This document shows, one piece after another, positions 9,390-17,163 of a stretch of DNA of 64,000 nt. This stretch comes from a bacterium 1xD42-87 (GTDB lineage Bacteria > Bacillota > Clostridia > Lachnospirales > Lachnospiraceae). The translations under genes were made by a program, and so were the position numbers. Position 1 is the first letter of the stretch, and the number at the start of each line of letters is the position of its first letter. The DNA lies in contig RAYM01000029.1 in the NCBI GenBank assembly GCA_003611805.1, forward strand, positions 33,581 to 97,580, given 5' to 3'. A model generated the notes under the pieces. The model did not search any database, had not been told where the DNA came from, and saw only the letters and a program-made list of their open reading frames with translations.

Positions 9390-10259
9390 ATGAAGGCAAA
9401 AATGACTGACAGAAAAGCCCTGATGGCAGATAAAAAACGAATTGTGATAAAGATCGGCTCCTCCTCCTTGCAGCACAAGGAGACAGGGGACTTGGACTAC
9501 ACGAAGCTGGACGTGCTGGTGCGGGAGCTCTGCAACCTGAGAAACATGGGGAAGGATGTGGTGCTTGTCACTTCCGGCGCGATTGCCGTGGGGGAGAAAG
9601 CGATCCTGCCAAACCGTGAGGAGGACAATCCCATCGCCGTGAAACAGGCGTGCGCCGCGGTGGGACAGGCACGGCTGATGATGATTTACCAGAAGATTTT
9701 CGCGGAGTACAACCAGGTGGCGGCGCAGATCCTGATGACGAAAAACACGATCGTGGATAATCTGAACCGCTACAATGCCCGGAATACGTTCGCGGAATTG
9801 TTTAAGCTGGGCGTGATTCCGATCGTGAACGAGAACGATACGATAGCCACCTACGAGATCGAGATCGGCGACAACGATACGCTGTCGGCGATCGTCGCCT
9901 CGCTGGTGGAGGCGGACGCGCTCCTTCTGCTGTCGGACATCGACGGACTCTACACAGACGATCCCCGCACCAATCCCGACGTAAAATATATCGAGGTGGT
10001 GGAGGAACTGACGGACGAGTTGATGAACATGGGCAAGGCGTCCACCGGGAGCAGCGTGGGCACCGGCGGCATGACCACCAAGCTGCAGGCGGCAAAAATT
10101 GCTAGCAGCACCGGGGTGGATATGGTGATCGCCAACAGTAAGGATATCAAAGTGATCCATCGAATTTTGAGCGGGCAGAATATCGGGACACTGTTTTTGG
10201 CGCATAAGGACGAGACGTTTGACCTGCCTCTTTATGTGCAGCAGATGCACATGCATTAA
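9390..10259 (+). CDS. proB: Glutamate 5-kinase (short form without PUA domain)
   Basis: ProB phosphorylates glutamate to gamma-glutamyl phosphate, the first step of proline synthesis. The 289-residue protein is an amino-acid kinase: RIVIKIGSSSL at residues 17-27 is the phosphate-binding start, LVTSGAIAVG follows near 63, and VNENDTIA plus LLSDIDGLYTDDP form the substrate region. The C-terminal PUA domain of longer ProB enzymes is absent, as in many Clostridia. ATG 9390 follows AAGGGAGAAAATATAAGG. Its partner proA lies three genes downstream, so the cluster probably supplies proline as a unit. Confidence 0.95.
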   Translation: MKAKMTDRKALMADKKRIVIKIGSSSLQHKETGDLDYTKLDVLVRELCNLRNMGKDVVLVTSGAIAVGEKAILPNREEDNPIAVKQACAAVGQARLMMIYQKIFAEYNQVAAQILMTKNTIVDNLNRYNARNTFAELFKLGVIPIVNENDTIATYEIEIGDNDTLSAIVASLVEADALLLLSDIDGLYTDDPRTNPDVKYIEVVEELTDELMNMGKASTGSSVGTGGMTTKLQAAKIASSTGVDMVIANSKDIKVIHRILSGQNIGTLFLAHKDETFDLPLYVQQMHMH

Positions 10260-10283
10260 AATTTTTCTTTCGGAGGAAACAAT

Positions 10284-11210
10284 ATGGCAAAAAGAATGTT
10301 GGACTGTGCAGCTTCTGACTTGAGGAATTTTACGAAAGAGGATTATCTGAGCGCCATTGCCGGAAGCGAGGGACGAGTGCTTGCATGTGAGTGTATCGGC
10401 ATTACCATGCCCGTACTTACGGATGTCACCAACGCGGAATTTGCAGCTTCTCTCGGCGCAGACTTGTTACTGCTCAACATGTTTGATGTAAACCGCCCGG
10501 TGATAAACGGTCTGCCGGAAGTGGAGCCGGCGGAGACCGTGCGGGAATTAAAACGCCTGACGGGCCGGATGATCGGTATCAATCTGGAGCCGGTGGAGGA
10601 ACAGGCGGCACGGGAAAATGACGGTACGCTATGGGCTATGTCGGCGGGGCGGAAAGCTACGGTCGAAAATGCAGTCAGAGCCTCGGAAATGGGCGTGGAT
10701 ATGGTGCTTCTGACAGGAAATCCCGGAAACGGCGTGAGCAACCGTGCCATTACCGATTCGCTGAGAGCCATGTCGGCACGGCTGAAGGATAAAATGATTT
10801 TGGCGGCAGGGAAGATGCATGCCTCCGGCGTGCCGGGGGAAGGCGGCGAGCATATCATTACAAAGAAAGATGTGGATGAATTTATAGATGCGGAGGCGGA
10901 TATCATTCTTCTTCCAGCGCCGGGTACCGTGCCGGGAATTAGCATGGAGTATGTGCGGGAGCTGATTGCCCATGCCCATGAAAGAGGCGTTCTCACAATC
11001 ACGGCAATCGGCACTTCGCAGGAAGGGGCGGATGCGGACACGATCAGGCGGATCGCGCTGATGTGTAAGATGGCGGGAACGGATATTCACCACATCGGGG
11101 ACACCGGCTATCCGGGGATGGCGCTGCCGGAAAATATCATGGCTTATTCCGTGGCGATCCGGGGCGTGCGGCACACGTATCACAGGATGGCGGCGTCCGT
11201 CAACAGATGA
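10284..11210 (+). CDS. Unrecognised barrel-like protein in the proline cluster
   Basis: I do not recognise a characterised family for this 308-residue protein. Its sequence alternates hydrophobic strands and helices in TIM-barrel fashion, with strand-end motifs LLLLNMFDVNRP, MIGINLEP, MVLLTGNPGNG, MILAAGKMHA, IILLPAPGTVPG, ITAIGTSQEGAD and HHIGDTGYPGM spaced across the chain. Glycine- and aspartate-rich ends of these strands suggest a phosphate- or metal-binding active site at the barrel mouth. There is no signal peptide or membrane segment, so it is probably a cytosolic enzyme. It starts 24 bp after proB with a CGGAGGAAAC ribosome binding site, implying co-expression with proline genes. Confidence 0.6.
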   Translation: MAKRMLDCAASDLRNFTKEDYLSAIAGSEGRVLACECIGITMPVLTDVTNAEFAASLGADLLLLNMFDVNRPVINGLPEVEPAETVRELKRLTGRMIGINLEPVEEQAARENDGTLWAMSAGRKATVENAVRASEMGVDMVLLTGNPGNGVSNRAITDSLRAMSARLKDKMILAAGKMHASGVPGEGGEHIITKKDVDEFIDAEADIILLPAPGTVPGISMEYVRELIAHAHERGVLTITAIGTSQEGADADTIRRIALMCKMAGTDIHHIGDTGYPGMALPENIMAYSVAIRGVRHTYHRMAASVNR

Positions 11211-11300
11211 CAGAGACAAAGGACCAGAAAAAGGCAAAACTGGAATAGACCGAATGCGGTAAAAACAGTTACCGAAAGAGAAATAGTGCGGCAGGAGCGT

Positions 11301-11522
11301 ATGGCAATGAACGTAGAACGGATGACGGCGCGAATCAACGAGCTGTACCACAAATCCCAGAACGAGGGTCTCACCCCGGAGGAGAAGGAGGAGCAGGCGG
11401 CGCTGCGGCAGGCTTATGTGGCGAATGTGCGGGCAAACCTCCGTGGACAGCTTGACAATATTTCTATCGTAGAAAAAGATGGAAGCATCACGAATCTGGG
11501 CGAGAAGAAGCGGCACGGGTAA
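11301..11522 (+). CDS. DUF896 (YnzC/UPF0291) small protein
   Basis: A 73-residue protein of the DUF896 family, small helical cytoplasmic proteins of Bacillota with no settled function; YnzC of Bacillus subtilis is the structural reference. The signature RINELYHKSQNEGLTPEE followed by EEQAALRQAYV and an RANLRGQLDNI end is clearly present. ATG 11301 has GCAGGAGCGT directly before it; an in-frame GTG at 11286 and ATG at 11307 are less likely. It lies between the barrel-like gene and formyl-THF cyclo-ligase in the proline cluster. Confidence 0.9.
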   Translation: MAMNVERMTARINELYHKSQNEGLTPEEKEEQAALRQAYVANVRANLRGQLDNISIVEKDGSITNLGEKKRHG

Positions 11523-11545
11523 TAGCAGAGGCCGGAAACTACTGC

Positions 11546-11582
11546 GTCCGCTGCATCGGGTGAAATCCCGGCGGCTTTGGAC
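11546..11582 (+). other. Stable hairpin upstream of 5-formyl-THF cyclo-ligase gene
   Basis: Nested complementary segments GTCC (11546-11549) with GGAC (11579-11582), CCG with CGG, and CGGG (11557-11560) with CCCG (11567-11570) can form one stem-loop in the 81-bp spacer before the ATG at 11604. No U-tract follows, so it is not a typical terminator. It may affect translation of the downstream gene, or be chance in GC-rich DNA. Confidence 0.35.
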
Positions 11583-11603
11583 ATAGAGAAAGGACAGGGG
11601 AAT

Positions 11604-12272
11604 ATGCGGCTGGCGGGGGCAGAAGAACAGGTAGCGGAAAAGAAGAGACTCCGCGCGGCGGCTTTGGCGAAACGGGACAGTCTGACTGTGCAGCAGCGTA
11701 AGAATTACAGTGTCAGCATCACAAAAAATCTGACAAACCTGTCCTGTTATCAGGAGGCGGACGCGGTTCTCACGTATGTCAGTTTTCGCAGCGAGGTAGA
11801 TACTTTTTCCATGGCAGAACAGGCTCTTGCGGACGGCAAGGCGGTGTTTGCGCCGAAAGTTACAGGGAAAGAGATGGAGTTTTATCGTTTTTTTTCTACG
11901 AATGATCTGGCGGCAGGCTACCGCGGGATTTTGGAGCCGGCAGGCGGGCTGTCGTTTGATGAGTGGATGTGTGACCGGGTGAGTCAAAGGGTTCTGATTT
12001 GTATGCCCGGCGCTGCGTTTGACAGGGCACGGCACAGAATCGGCTACGGCGGCGGGTTTTATGACAGATATTTATGTAAATTATTACAGGAAAGTGAGAA
12101 CATTGATGCGGCGGCACAGACGCAGGCGGGAACATATGGGGCAGGGCATCTGCGGATGAAGGTTACGACTGCCGCATTGGCGTATGACTGCCAGATCTTT
12201 GAAGAAATCCCATGGGAGCCGCATGATGTCTGTCCGATGTATGTGGTCACGGAAAAAGAAATCTTGAGATGA
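11604..12272 (+). CDS. 5-formyltetrahydrofolate cyclo-ligase
   Basis: This enzyme (MTHFS, YqgN/YgfA family) converts 5-formyl-THF to 5,10-methenyl-THF using ATP, returning a storage folate to one-carbon metabolism. In the 222-residue product the basic KKRLRAAALAKRD start, the TYVSFRSEVDTF segment, and the ATP-loop-like RHRIGYGGGFYDRYL near residue 145 are diagnostic. ATG 11604 is preceded by AAAGGACAGGGG; a TTG at 11577 is a weaker alternative. A run of about 20 residues after the GGGFYDRYL motif is longer than in compact relatives. Its place between proB and proA is not functionally obvious. Confidence 0.9.
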   Translation: MRLAGAEEQVAEKKRLRAAALAKRDSLTVQQRKNYSVSITKNLTNLSCYQEADAVLTYVSFRSEVDTFSMAEQALADGKAVFAPKVTGKEMEFYRFFSTNDLAAGYRGILEPAGGLSFDEWMCDRVSQRVLICMPGAAFDRARHRIGYGGGFYDRYLCKLLQESENIDAAAQTQAGTYGAGHLRMKVTTAALAYDCQIFEEIPWEPHDVCPMYVVTEKEILR

Positions 12273-12290
12273 TACCGGAAAGGAAAGCAT

Positions 12291-13568
12291 ATGATGGAAA
12301 GTATGGGTACAGCGGAAATCAACGAATATTTAAAATCCCTCGGCACAAAGGCGCAGACTGCAAAAACCGTTTTGCAGGGACTCACTACGGAGCAGAAAAA
12401 CCACGCCCTTACACAGGCGGCGGACGCGCTTGTGCAGGAGAGCGAGAGAATCCTCTCGGCAAATGAAAAAGACTGTGCGCGCGCAGAGGAGAACGGAATG
12501 GCTGAGGGGCTCCTCGACCGGTTGAAGCTGACGGGCGCGAGAATGGAGGCGATGGCGGAAGGCTTAAGACAGATTGCTTCCCTGCCGGACCCGGTGGGAG
12601 AAGTGATGGAGACCTTTGACCGTCCAAACGGTCTTCATATCGAAAAGGTGCGGGTTCCCATGGGGGTAATCGGCATTATTTATGAGGCGAGGCCCAATGT
12701 GACGGCGGACGCGTTCGGTCTCTGTTTCAAGACAGGAAACGCGGTGATCTTAAAAGGAGGAAGAGACGCGTTTTACTCCAATCAGGCTGTCACGGCTGTG
12801 ATCGGTGAGACACTGGAAAAGGAAGGCATTGACAAAAACGCCATTCTGCTGATTGAAAACAACGACAGGGCGGTGACCACGGCGTTTATGAAAATGAAAG
12901 AGTACGTGGATGTATTGATTCCCAGAGGAGGCGCGGGACTGATCCGCTCGGTTGTGGAAAACAGCACGATACCCGTGATTGAGACAGGCACGGGAAACTG
13001 TCATATTTTCATTGACGAATCGGCTGACCTCGCAAAGGCGGTCCCCATCGTCATTAACGCCAAGACCCAGCGCATCGGCGTGTGCAACGCCTGTGAATCC
13101 CTGCTCGTGCATGAGAAAATCGCGGATAAAATTCTGCCTGCCCTAGGCAAAGCCCTTCTGGAAAAAAAGGTGGAGATCCGGGGCGACGAGGCGGTGCGGG
13201 CGCAGATACCGGAGGCGCACACAGTCGCGGAAGAGGATTACGGCACGGAATATTTGGATCTGATTCTCTCGGTGAAGACCGTGGCGTCCCTGGAGGAGGC
13301 GATCGCCCATATCAACAAGTACAATACAGGGCATTCCGATTCCATTCTGACGCAGGATCAGACGCACGCGCAGAAGTTCCTGCGGGAGGTGGATTCTGCG
13401 TGCGTGTACGTCAACGCATCCACCCGTTTTACGGACGGTTTCGAGTTCGGTTTCGGAGCGGAGATCGGCATCAGCACCCAGAAGCTGCATGCCAGAGGTC
13501 CGATGGGGCTCAAGGAGCTGACTTCCTATAAATATCAGATTACGGGAACAGGGCAGGTACGTCCATAG
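12291..13568 (+). CDS. proA: Gamma-glutamyl phosphate reductase
   Basis: ProA reduces gamma-glutamyl phosphate to glutamate semialdehyde with NADPH, the second step of proline synthesis. The 425-residue protein has the aldehyde-dehydrogenase fold: [19 protein letters not shown] near residue 118, [12 protein letters not shown] near 149, and the catalytic cysteine in the segment [15 protein letters not shown] near residue 265. Length is typical. Start ATG 12291 follows AAAGGAAAGCAT, 18 bp after the cyclo-ligase gene. It closes the proline cluster; the next 400 bases are non-coding. Confidence 0.96.
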   Translation: MMESMGTAEINEYLKSLGTKAQTAKTVLQGLTTEQKNHALTQAADALVQESERILSANEKDCARAEENGMAEGLLDRLKLTGARMEAMAEGLRQIASLPDPVGEVMETFDRPNGLHIEKVRVPMGVIGIIYEARPNVTADAFGLCFKTGNAVILKGGRDAFYSNQAVTAVIGETLEKEGIDKNAILLIENNDRAVTTAFMKMKEYVDVLIPRGGAGLIRSVVENSTIPVIETGTGNCHIFIDESADLAKAVPIVINAKTQRIGVCNACESLLVHEKIADKILPALGKALLEKKVEIRGDEAVRAQIPEAHTVAEEDYGTEYLDLILSVKTVASLEEAIAHINKYNTGHSDSILTQDQTHAQKFLREVDSACVYVNASTRFTDGFEFGFGAEIGISTQKLHARGPMGLKELTSYKYQITGTGQVRP

Positions 13569-13971
13569 AAGATCGACTGCAAATCGACCGCAATATACTT
13601 ATGTAAACCGAATTGCGCAAATTATACCCTAAAAAGTGCAATCCGTACCAATCCGGTAGAAAAATAACATTTTTCATGTATAATAAAATATGCATCTTAT
13701 AAATCAAATGTCAGAAAAAAGCTGATATAAATGGTACATATATCATATATGACACCCTTGTTACAGGTCACCTGCGCAAAAAAATGTACCGTTTGTGTAG
13801 AATTTTCGCTTTTTGGTGATTGTATCTTTAAAAATACAAAAAACCGTGATATAATAAATGAACTAACTTGACATTTATGCTGTACAGTTTCTCATCCTGC
13901 GGTTTAACGACTATTTTTGCCGTTAAAATACGCGGGGAGGGCTAAATAATGTATATAAGGAGAAGGTAGGG
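13569..13971 (+). promoter_or_regulatory. 403-bp AT-rich spacer with probable chemoreceptor promoter
   Basis: No open frame of note is seen here. A TATAAT at 13850-13855 with TTTAAA 17 bp upstream is a possible promoter, and a TTTAACG/CGTTAAA inverted repeat follows around 13903-13927, within the leader of the chemoreceptor gene. I could not match the leader to a known riboswitch. The spacer is clearly more AT-rich than the flanking genes. Confidence 0.35.
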
Positions 13972-15687
13972 ATGAAAAAACAGAAGAAACTGAGCGTAAT
14001 GGCGCAGCTTGTGATGCTTTGTGTGATTCCTATGGTGATCATGGTCGCGTTCGTTACCGTCTATGCAATCGGCACTATGAGAAACATGGTGCATGATTCC
14101 ACGATGGAAGGGTTGGAAAATCTTTGCCGAAGCGTATATGCCGCTTATGAGGCGTTTGATCCGGGAGCATATCGGATAGAGGGGGAAACGCTTTATAAAG
14201 GCAACTATAACGTTTCAGAAAACGTGGATATCATCGACAGCTTTGTTGAAGGAAGTTCTGCGGATGTAACGCTTTTCTACGGGGATACAAGGCGTGCCAC
14301 GTCCTTGCGCGACAAAGATACGGGGGAGCGCATCCTTGGCACGAAAGCATCCGACGCGGTTATCCAGACCGTTATCAACGAGGGTAAAAACTACGAGACG
14401 GACAACGTTACCATTAACGGGGAAACCTACTACGCATTCTATATGCCTGCGGTTGATTCCACAGGTAAGTGTGTGGGCATGGTGTTTGCCGGACAGCCTG
14501 CCACCGAGGCAAATGCCAAGATCAACCGTAGTTCCATGATGATTTTGGGAATTGCTGCCCTCATTCTCATTATTGCCCTGCTTGTGTGTATAAAGATAGC
14601 AAGCGCGATTGCAAAGGTCATCATTCAGACTGAGACGCTGCTTTCCTCCTTGGCGGAAGGTGATCTGAATCTGGCCGTAAATGAGAGAATCTTAAGGAGA
14701 AGCGACGAAATCGGCGTGATGGGACATGCTGTACAGAGACTGCTGGAAGAGCTGCAGAACATTATCGGCAGCATTAAGAAAAACACGGAAGCGCTGATGA
14801 GGCAGGGTGACAATCTGGAGACCATGGCATCCCAGACCTCAACGACTGCGGATGAGATCAGCAGCGCAGTGGAGGATATCTCCAAAGGCGCCGTTAATAT
14901 GGCTGAGGACATTGAGTCCGCTACCGGACAGATCTCCAATATGGGCGCTATCATAGAGAAAATTGCGGACAGCGTAAGAGAACTCGACAGCCTATCTGAG
15001 CAGATGCATGTGTCTGACGTGGAGGCTTCCAGGATTATCAACGAACTGAGCGAGTCCAATGACAGAACGACGGATGCAATCAGGAAAATTGAGGTTTCCG
15101 TACATACGACCAACGAGTCTGTTATCAGAATTCAGGATGCCGTTAATCTCATTGCGTCTATCGCCAGTGAGACGAGTCTGCTGGCGCTGAACGCGAGCAT
15201 AGAGGCAGCAAGGGCCGGGGAAGCAGGACGCGGATTCGCCGTGGTGGCAACCCAGATCTCCAAGCTGTCTGAAGATTCCGCACAGTCCACGAAGACTATT
15301 GAGGATATCATACATCAGTTGACCGTTGACTCCGAGACGTCTGTTCAGATTATGAATGAAGTGGACGAAATTATCGCGGAGCAGCAGCAGAAGCTGGTAC
15401 AGACAAAGGAAAAATTCGGTGTCGTGAGCAATGGTATCGAGGATTCCAGAAAAGAGACCGGCGTCATCAGTGACCAGGCGGAAGAGTGTAACAGGGAGAG
15501 GGGAAAGGTTGTGGATGTCATCCAGAATCTGTCCGCAGTATCTCAGGAGAATGCGGCTTCTACCGAGGAGACCAACGCGTCTATGGAAGAGATGAACGCT
15601 ACCATCAATCTGCTTGCCGAGGCTGCGGGTGAATTGAAGTCAATGGCACAGGTGCTGGAAGATGATGTATCTTTCTTCAAACTGTAA
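13972..15687 (+). CDS. Methyl-accepting chemotaxis protein
   Basis: A 571-residue transmembrane chemoreceptor. Order: cytoplasmic KKQKKL start, TM1 (about 12-34), extracellular single-Cache-like ligand domain (about 35-185, with [22 protein letters not shown]), TM2 (about 188-212), HAMP (about 212-265), then the signalling coiled coil with the conserved hairpin tip [20 protein letters not shown] near residue 400. It senses an unknown small molecule and would signal to CheA/CheW; no other chemotaxis genes lie in the window. ATG 13972 has AAGGAGAAGGTAGGG before it. It is monocistronic, ending in a terminator at 15713. Confidence 0.93.
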   Translation: MKKQKKLSVMAQLVMLCVIPMVIMVAFVTVYAIGTMRNMVHDSTMEGLENLCRSVYAAYEAFDPGAYRIEGETLYKGNYNVSENVDIIDSFVEGSSADVTLFYGDTRRATSLRDKDTGERILGTKASDAVIQTVINEGKNYETDNVTINGETYYAFYMPAVDSTGKCVGMVFAGQPATEANAKINRSSMMILGIAALILIIALLVCIKIASAIAKVIIQTETLLSSLAEGDLNLAVNERILRRSDEIGVMGHAVQRLLEELQNIIGSIKKNTEALMRQGDNLETMASQTSTTADEISSAVEDISKGAVNMAEDIESATGQISNMGAIIEKIADSVRELDSLSEQMHVSDVEASRIINELSESNDRTTDAIRKIEVSVHTTNESVIRIQDAVNLIASIASETSLLALNASIEAARAGEAGRGFAVVATQISKLSEDSAQSTKTIEDIIHQLTVDSETSVQIMNEVDEIIAEQQQKLVQTKEKFGVVSNGIEDSRKETGVISDQAEECNRERGKVVDVIQNLSAVSQENAASTEETNASMEEMNATINLLAEAAGELKSMAQVLEDDVSFFKL

Positions 15688-15712
15688 ATTTTTCCGGGAA
15701 TGAAATGTTTTA

Positions 15713-15743
15713 GGGAGTCCATTTGGGCTCCCTTTCAAATTTT
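15713..15743 (+). terminator. Rho-independent terminator after chemoreceptor gene
   Basis: GGGAGTCC (15713-15720) pairs with GGGCTCCC (15725-15732) around a short loop and is followed by a T-rich stretch. It lies 25 bp after the stop codon and separates the chemoreceptor from the ArsR promoter. Confidence 0.8.
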
Positions 15744-15745
15744 CC

Positions 15746-15775
15746 TTGACAGGAGATGTGGCATCATATTATAAT
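15746..15775 (+). promoter_or_regulatory. Sigma-A promoter of the arsR-HMA operon
   Basis: TTGACA at 15746-15751 and TATAAT at 15770-15775 are both perfect consensus boxes with an 18-bp spacer. They lie about 50 bp before the GTG start of the ArsR-family gene. Confidence 0.85.
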
Positions 15776-15794
15776 ATGAACAAATAAACATATT
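15773..15794 (+). promoter_or_regulatory. Candidate ArsR/SmtB-type operator
   Basis: An inverted repeat AATATG (15773-15778) and CATATT (15789-15794), 10 bp apart, overlaps the -10 box of the arsR promoter. The AT-rich, imperfect dyad resembles operators of ArsR/SmtB metal sensors, suggesting autorepression. The pairing is seen directly; regulator assignment is inferred. Confidence 0.5.
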
Positions 15795-15823
15795 TAAATC
15801 CTGATTGGGGAAGGAGGACGCTT

Positions 15824-16129
15824 GTGGCGGAATCATATAAGGATGAGGCTATTTATGGGCTGGCAGAACTGTTTAAAATATTCGGTGACCCTACCCGGAT
15901 CAGAATACTGTATGCCATGCTTGATACGGAGCGGTGTGTAAACGATATTGCGGGGGTTTTGGAGATGAGCCAGTCTTCCGTCAGCCATCAGCTTCGTATT
16001 TTGAAAACATCCAAACTGGTAAAGAGCCGGAGAGAGGGCAAGTCCATTTTTTATTCGCTGGATGACGAGCATGTCCGCTCAATCCTCAATATGGGAATGG
16101 AACACATCATGGAAGGAGCGGGGAGATGA
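15824..16129 (+). CDS. ArsR/SmtB-family metal-responsive repressor
   Basis: A 101-residue winged-helix DNA-binding protein. The segment FKIFGDPTRIRILYAMLDTE and the recognition helix MSQSSVSHQLRILKTSKLVKSRREGKSIFYSL are hallmark ArsR features. The DTERCVNDI segment corresponds to the ELCVCDL region holding the alpha-3 metal site; it contains one cysteine only, so the metal site may be elsewhere, such as the HMEH-rich C-terminus (DDEHVRSILNMGMEH) typical of the alpha-5 site. GTG 15824 is preceded by AAGGAGG. The stop overlaps the HMA gene by 4 bp. Confidence 0.92.
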   Translation: MAESYKDEAIYGLAELFKIFGDPTRIRILYAMLDTERCVNDIAGVLEMSQSSVSHQLRILKTSKLVKSRREGKSIFYSLDDEHVRSILNMGMEHIMEGAGR

Positions 16130-16344
16130 CGAAAACGTACAAGATCGAGGTGGACTGCGCTAACTGTGCGGAGAAAATGCAGGAAGCTGCGAAGAAAACG
16201 GAGGGCGTGGCGGAAGCCACCGTAAGTTTTATGACCCAGAAAATGAAGGTGGAGTTTGCGGAAGGCGTGGACGAAAAAAGCGTTATGAAGCAGGTTCTGA
16301 AAGCATGCCGGAAGGTGGAACCTGACTGTGATATCGCTATTTGA
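16126..16344 (+). CDS. HMA-domain heavy-metal-binding protein
   Basis: A 72-residue ferredoxin-like heavy-metal-associated domain. The metal motif is DCANCAEK (Cys11 and Cys14, CxxC) in the first loop. The remaining segment VAEATVSFMTQKMKVEF is characteristic of CopZ-like or P-type ATPase N-terminal domains. The ATG overlaps the end of the ArsR gene (ATGA), so the two are coupled. In many Clostridia such a pair precedes a cadmium/zinc P-type ATPase; here a strong terminator follows instead. It may be a metal chaperone or buffer. Confidence 0.92.
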   Translation: MTKTYKIEVDCANCAEKMQEAAKKTEGVAEATVSFMTQKMKVEFAEGVDEKSVMKQVLKACRKVEPDCDIAI

Positions 16345-16362
16345 CAGAAAAAGTTTATTCAA

Positions 16363-16412
16363 AGAGAAAAAGAGCGGCTGGTCGTGAGAAACCTGCCGCT
16401 CTTTTTCTCTAA
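16363..16412 (+). terminator. Strong terminator after the arsR-HMA pair
   Basis: A 16-bp stem (16363-16378 with 16395-16410, AGAGAAAAAGAGCGGC against its complement) with the T-rich side CTTTTTCTCT. The A/T symmetry could allow function in both directions. It closes the two-gene operon 19 bp after the stop codon. Confidence 0.9.
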
Positions 16413-16432
16413 TTTTCCCATGAAAGAAAAGG

Positions 16433-16461
16433 TTGACGAAAGGCGCGGAAATCAGTAGTAT
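16433..16461 (+). promoter_or_regulatory. Promoter of the lipoprotein-metH unit
   Basis: TTGACG (16433-16438) and TAGTAT (16456-16461) are separated by 17 bp and lie about 40 bp before the lipoprotein ATG, directly after the preceding terminator. Confidence 0.7.
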
Positions 16462-16502
16462 GTTTAGATAGGGGATTTAGGATTTTATATATTCGGAGGA
16501 TA

Positions 16503-17141
16503 ATGGCTTTGACAAGATACAAGATGATACTCACCACGCTGCTTTTTGCTTTTCTGCTTACGGCGTGTGGGGAAAACGAGGAACTGACAGCATATCAGGA
16601 AGATATGAATACGTTTTTTGAACGGGCGTCTGAGTACAATGACAAGATGAATGCCATTGACCGCGAATCCGATACCGCGGTGATTGAGCTTCTCGGGTAT
16701 CTGGACGCTTTTGCGGAAGATATCCAGTGGATGGCGGAGTTGGAAGTGCCGGAACAGTTTTCGGCGGTGGAAAGCCTGGCGGACGAGGCGGACGAGAATA
16801 TGAAAGAGGCGGTGGCGCTTTTCCATACGGCGTATGATGGGGAAACGTACGACGAGGGCTCCGAACAGGCGGCGCTTGAATATTATAACAGAACCAATAT
16901 ACGCATCCAGTATATCATCACGATCCTGCACGGGGAGATTCCCGAGGGCGAGGGCGTTACTTACACGGAAGAGAATTCTCTTCTGGGCGGCGGTTATCTG
17001 AACAAAAAGGATGAGGAAGAAGAGACGGAAGAATCGGAGGAAACAGTGAGCCCGGATGGGGATGAGGATGTGCCGGAGGATAATTTTGACACAGACGACA
17101 CGGTTTTCTATACGGAACCTTCAGAAACGGATGGAGAATAG
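16503..17141 (+). CDS. Lipoprotein of unknown function
   Basis: A 212-residue secreted lipoprotein: a lipobox LTAC at about residues 18-21 follows a hydrophobic signal sequence. The mature part (about 25-150) is predicted helical and acidic, and the last 50 residues are an extreme E/D-rich tail (EEEETEESEETVSPDGDEDV). I recognise no named domain. It is anchored on the outer face of the membrane. ATG 16503 follows TCGGAGGATA. The gene precedes metH by 22 bp and may be co-transcribed with it, but no functional link is evident. Confidence 0.8.
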   Translation: MALTRYKMILTTLLFAFLLTACGENEELTAYQEDMNTFFERASEYNDKMNAIDRESDTAVIELLGYLDAFAEDIQWMAELEVPEQFSAVESLADEADENMKEAVALFHTAYDGETYDEGSEQAALEYYNRTNIRIQYIITILHGEIPEGEGVTYTEENSLLGGGYLNKKDEEEETEESEETVSPDGDEDVPEDNFDTDDTVFYTEPSETDGE

Positions 17142-17163
17142 TGGATTTGAGAGGCGGAGACAT

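Noticed and set aside
11523..11603. Folate riboswitch upstream of 5-formyl-THF cyclo-ligase
   Set aside because: A hairpin is present, but the conserved core sequences of known THF riboswitches are not recognisable, and the spacer is too short for the full fold.
10629..12035. 468-codon open frame on the minus strand
   Set aside because: Antisense to three good genes of the proline cluster; low-complexity R/H-rich translation typical of a shadow frame.
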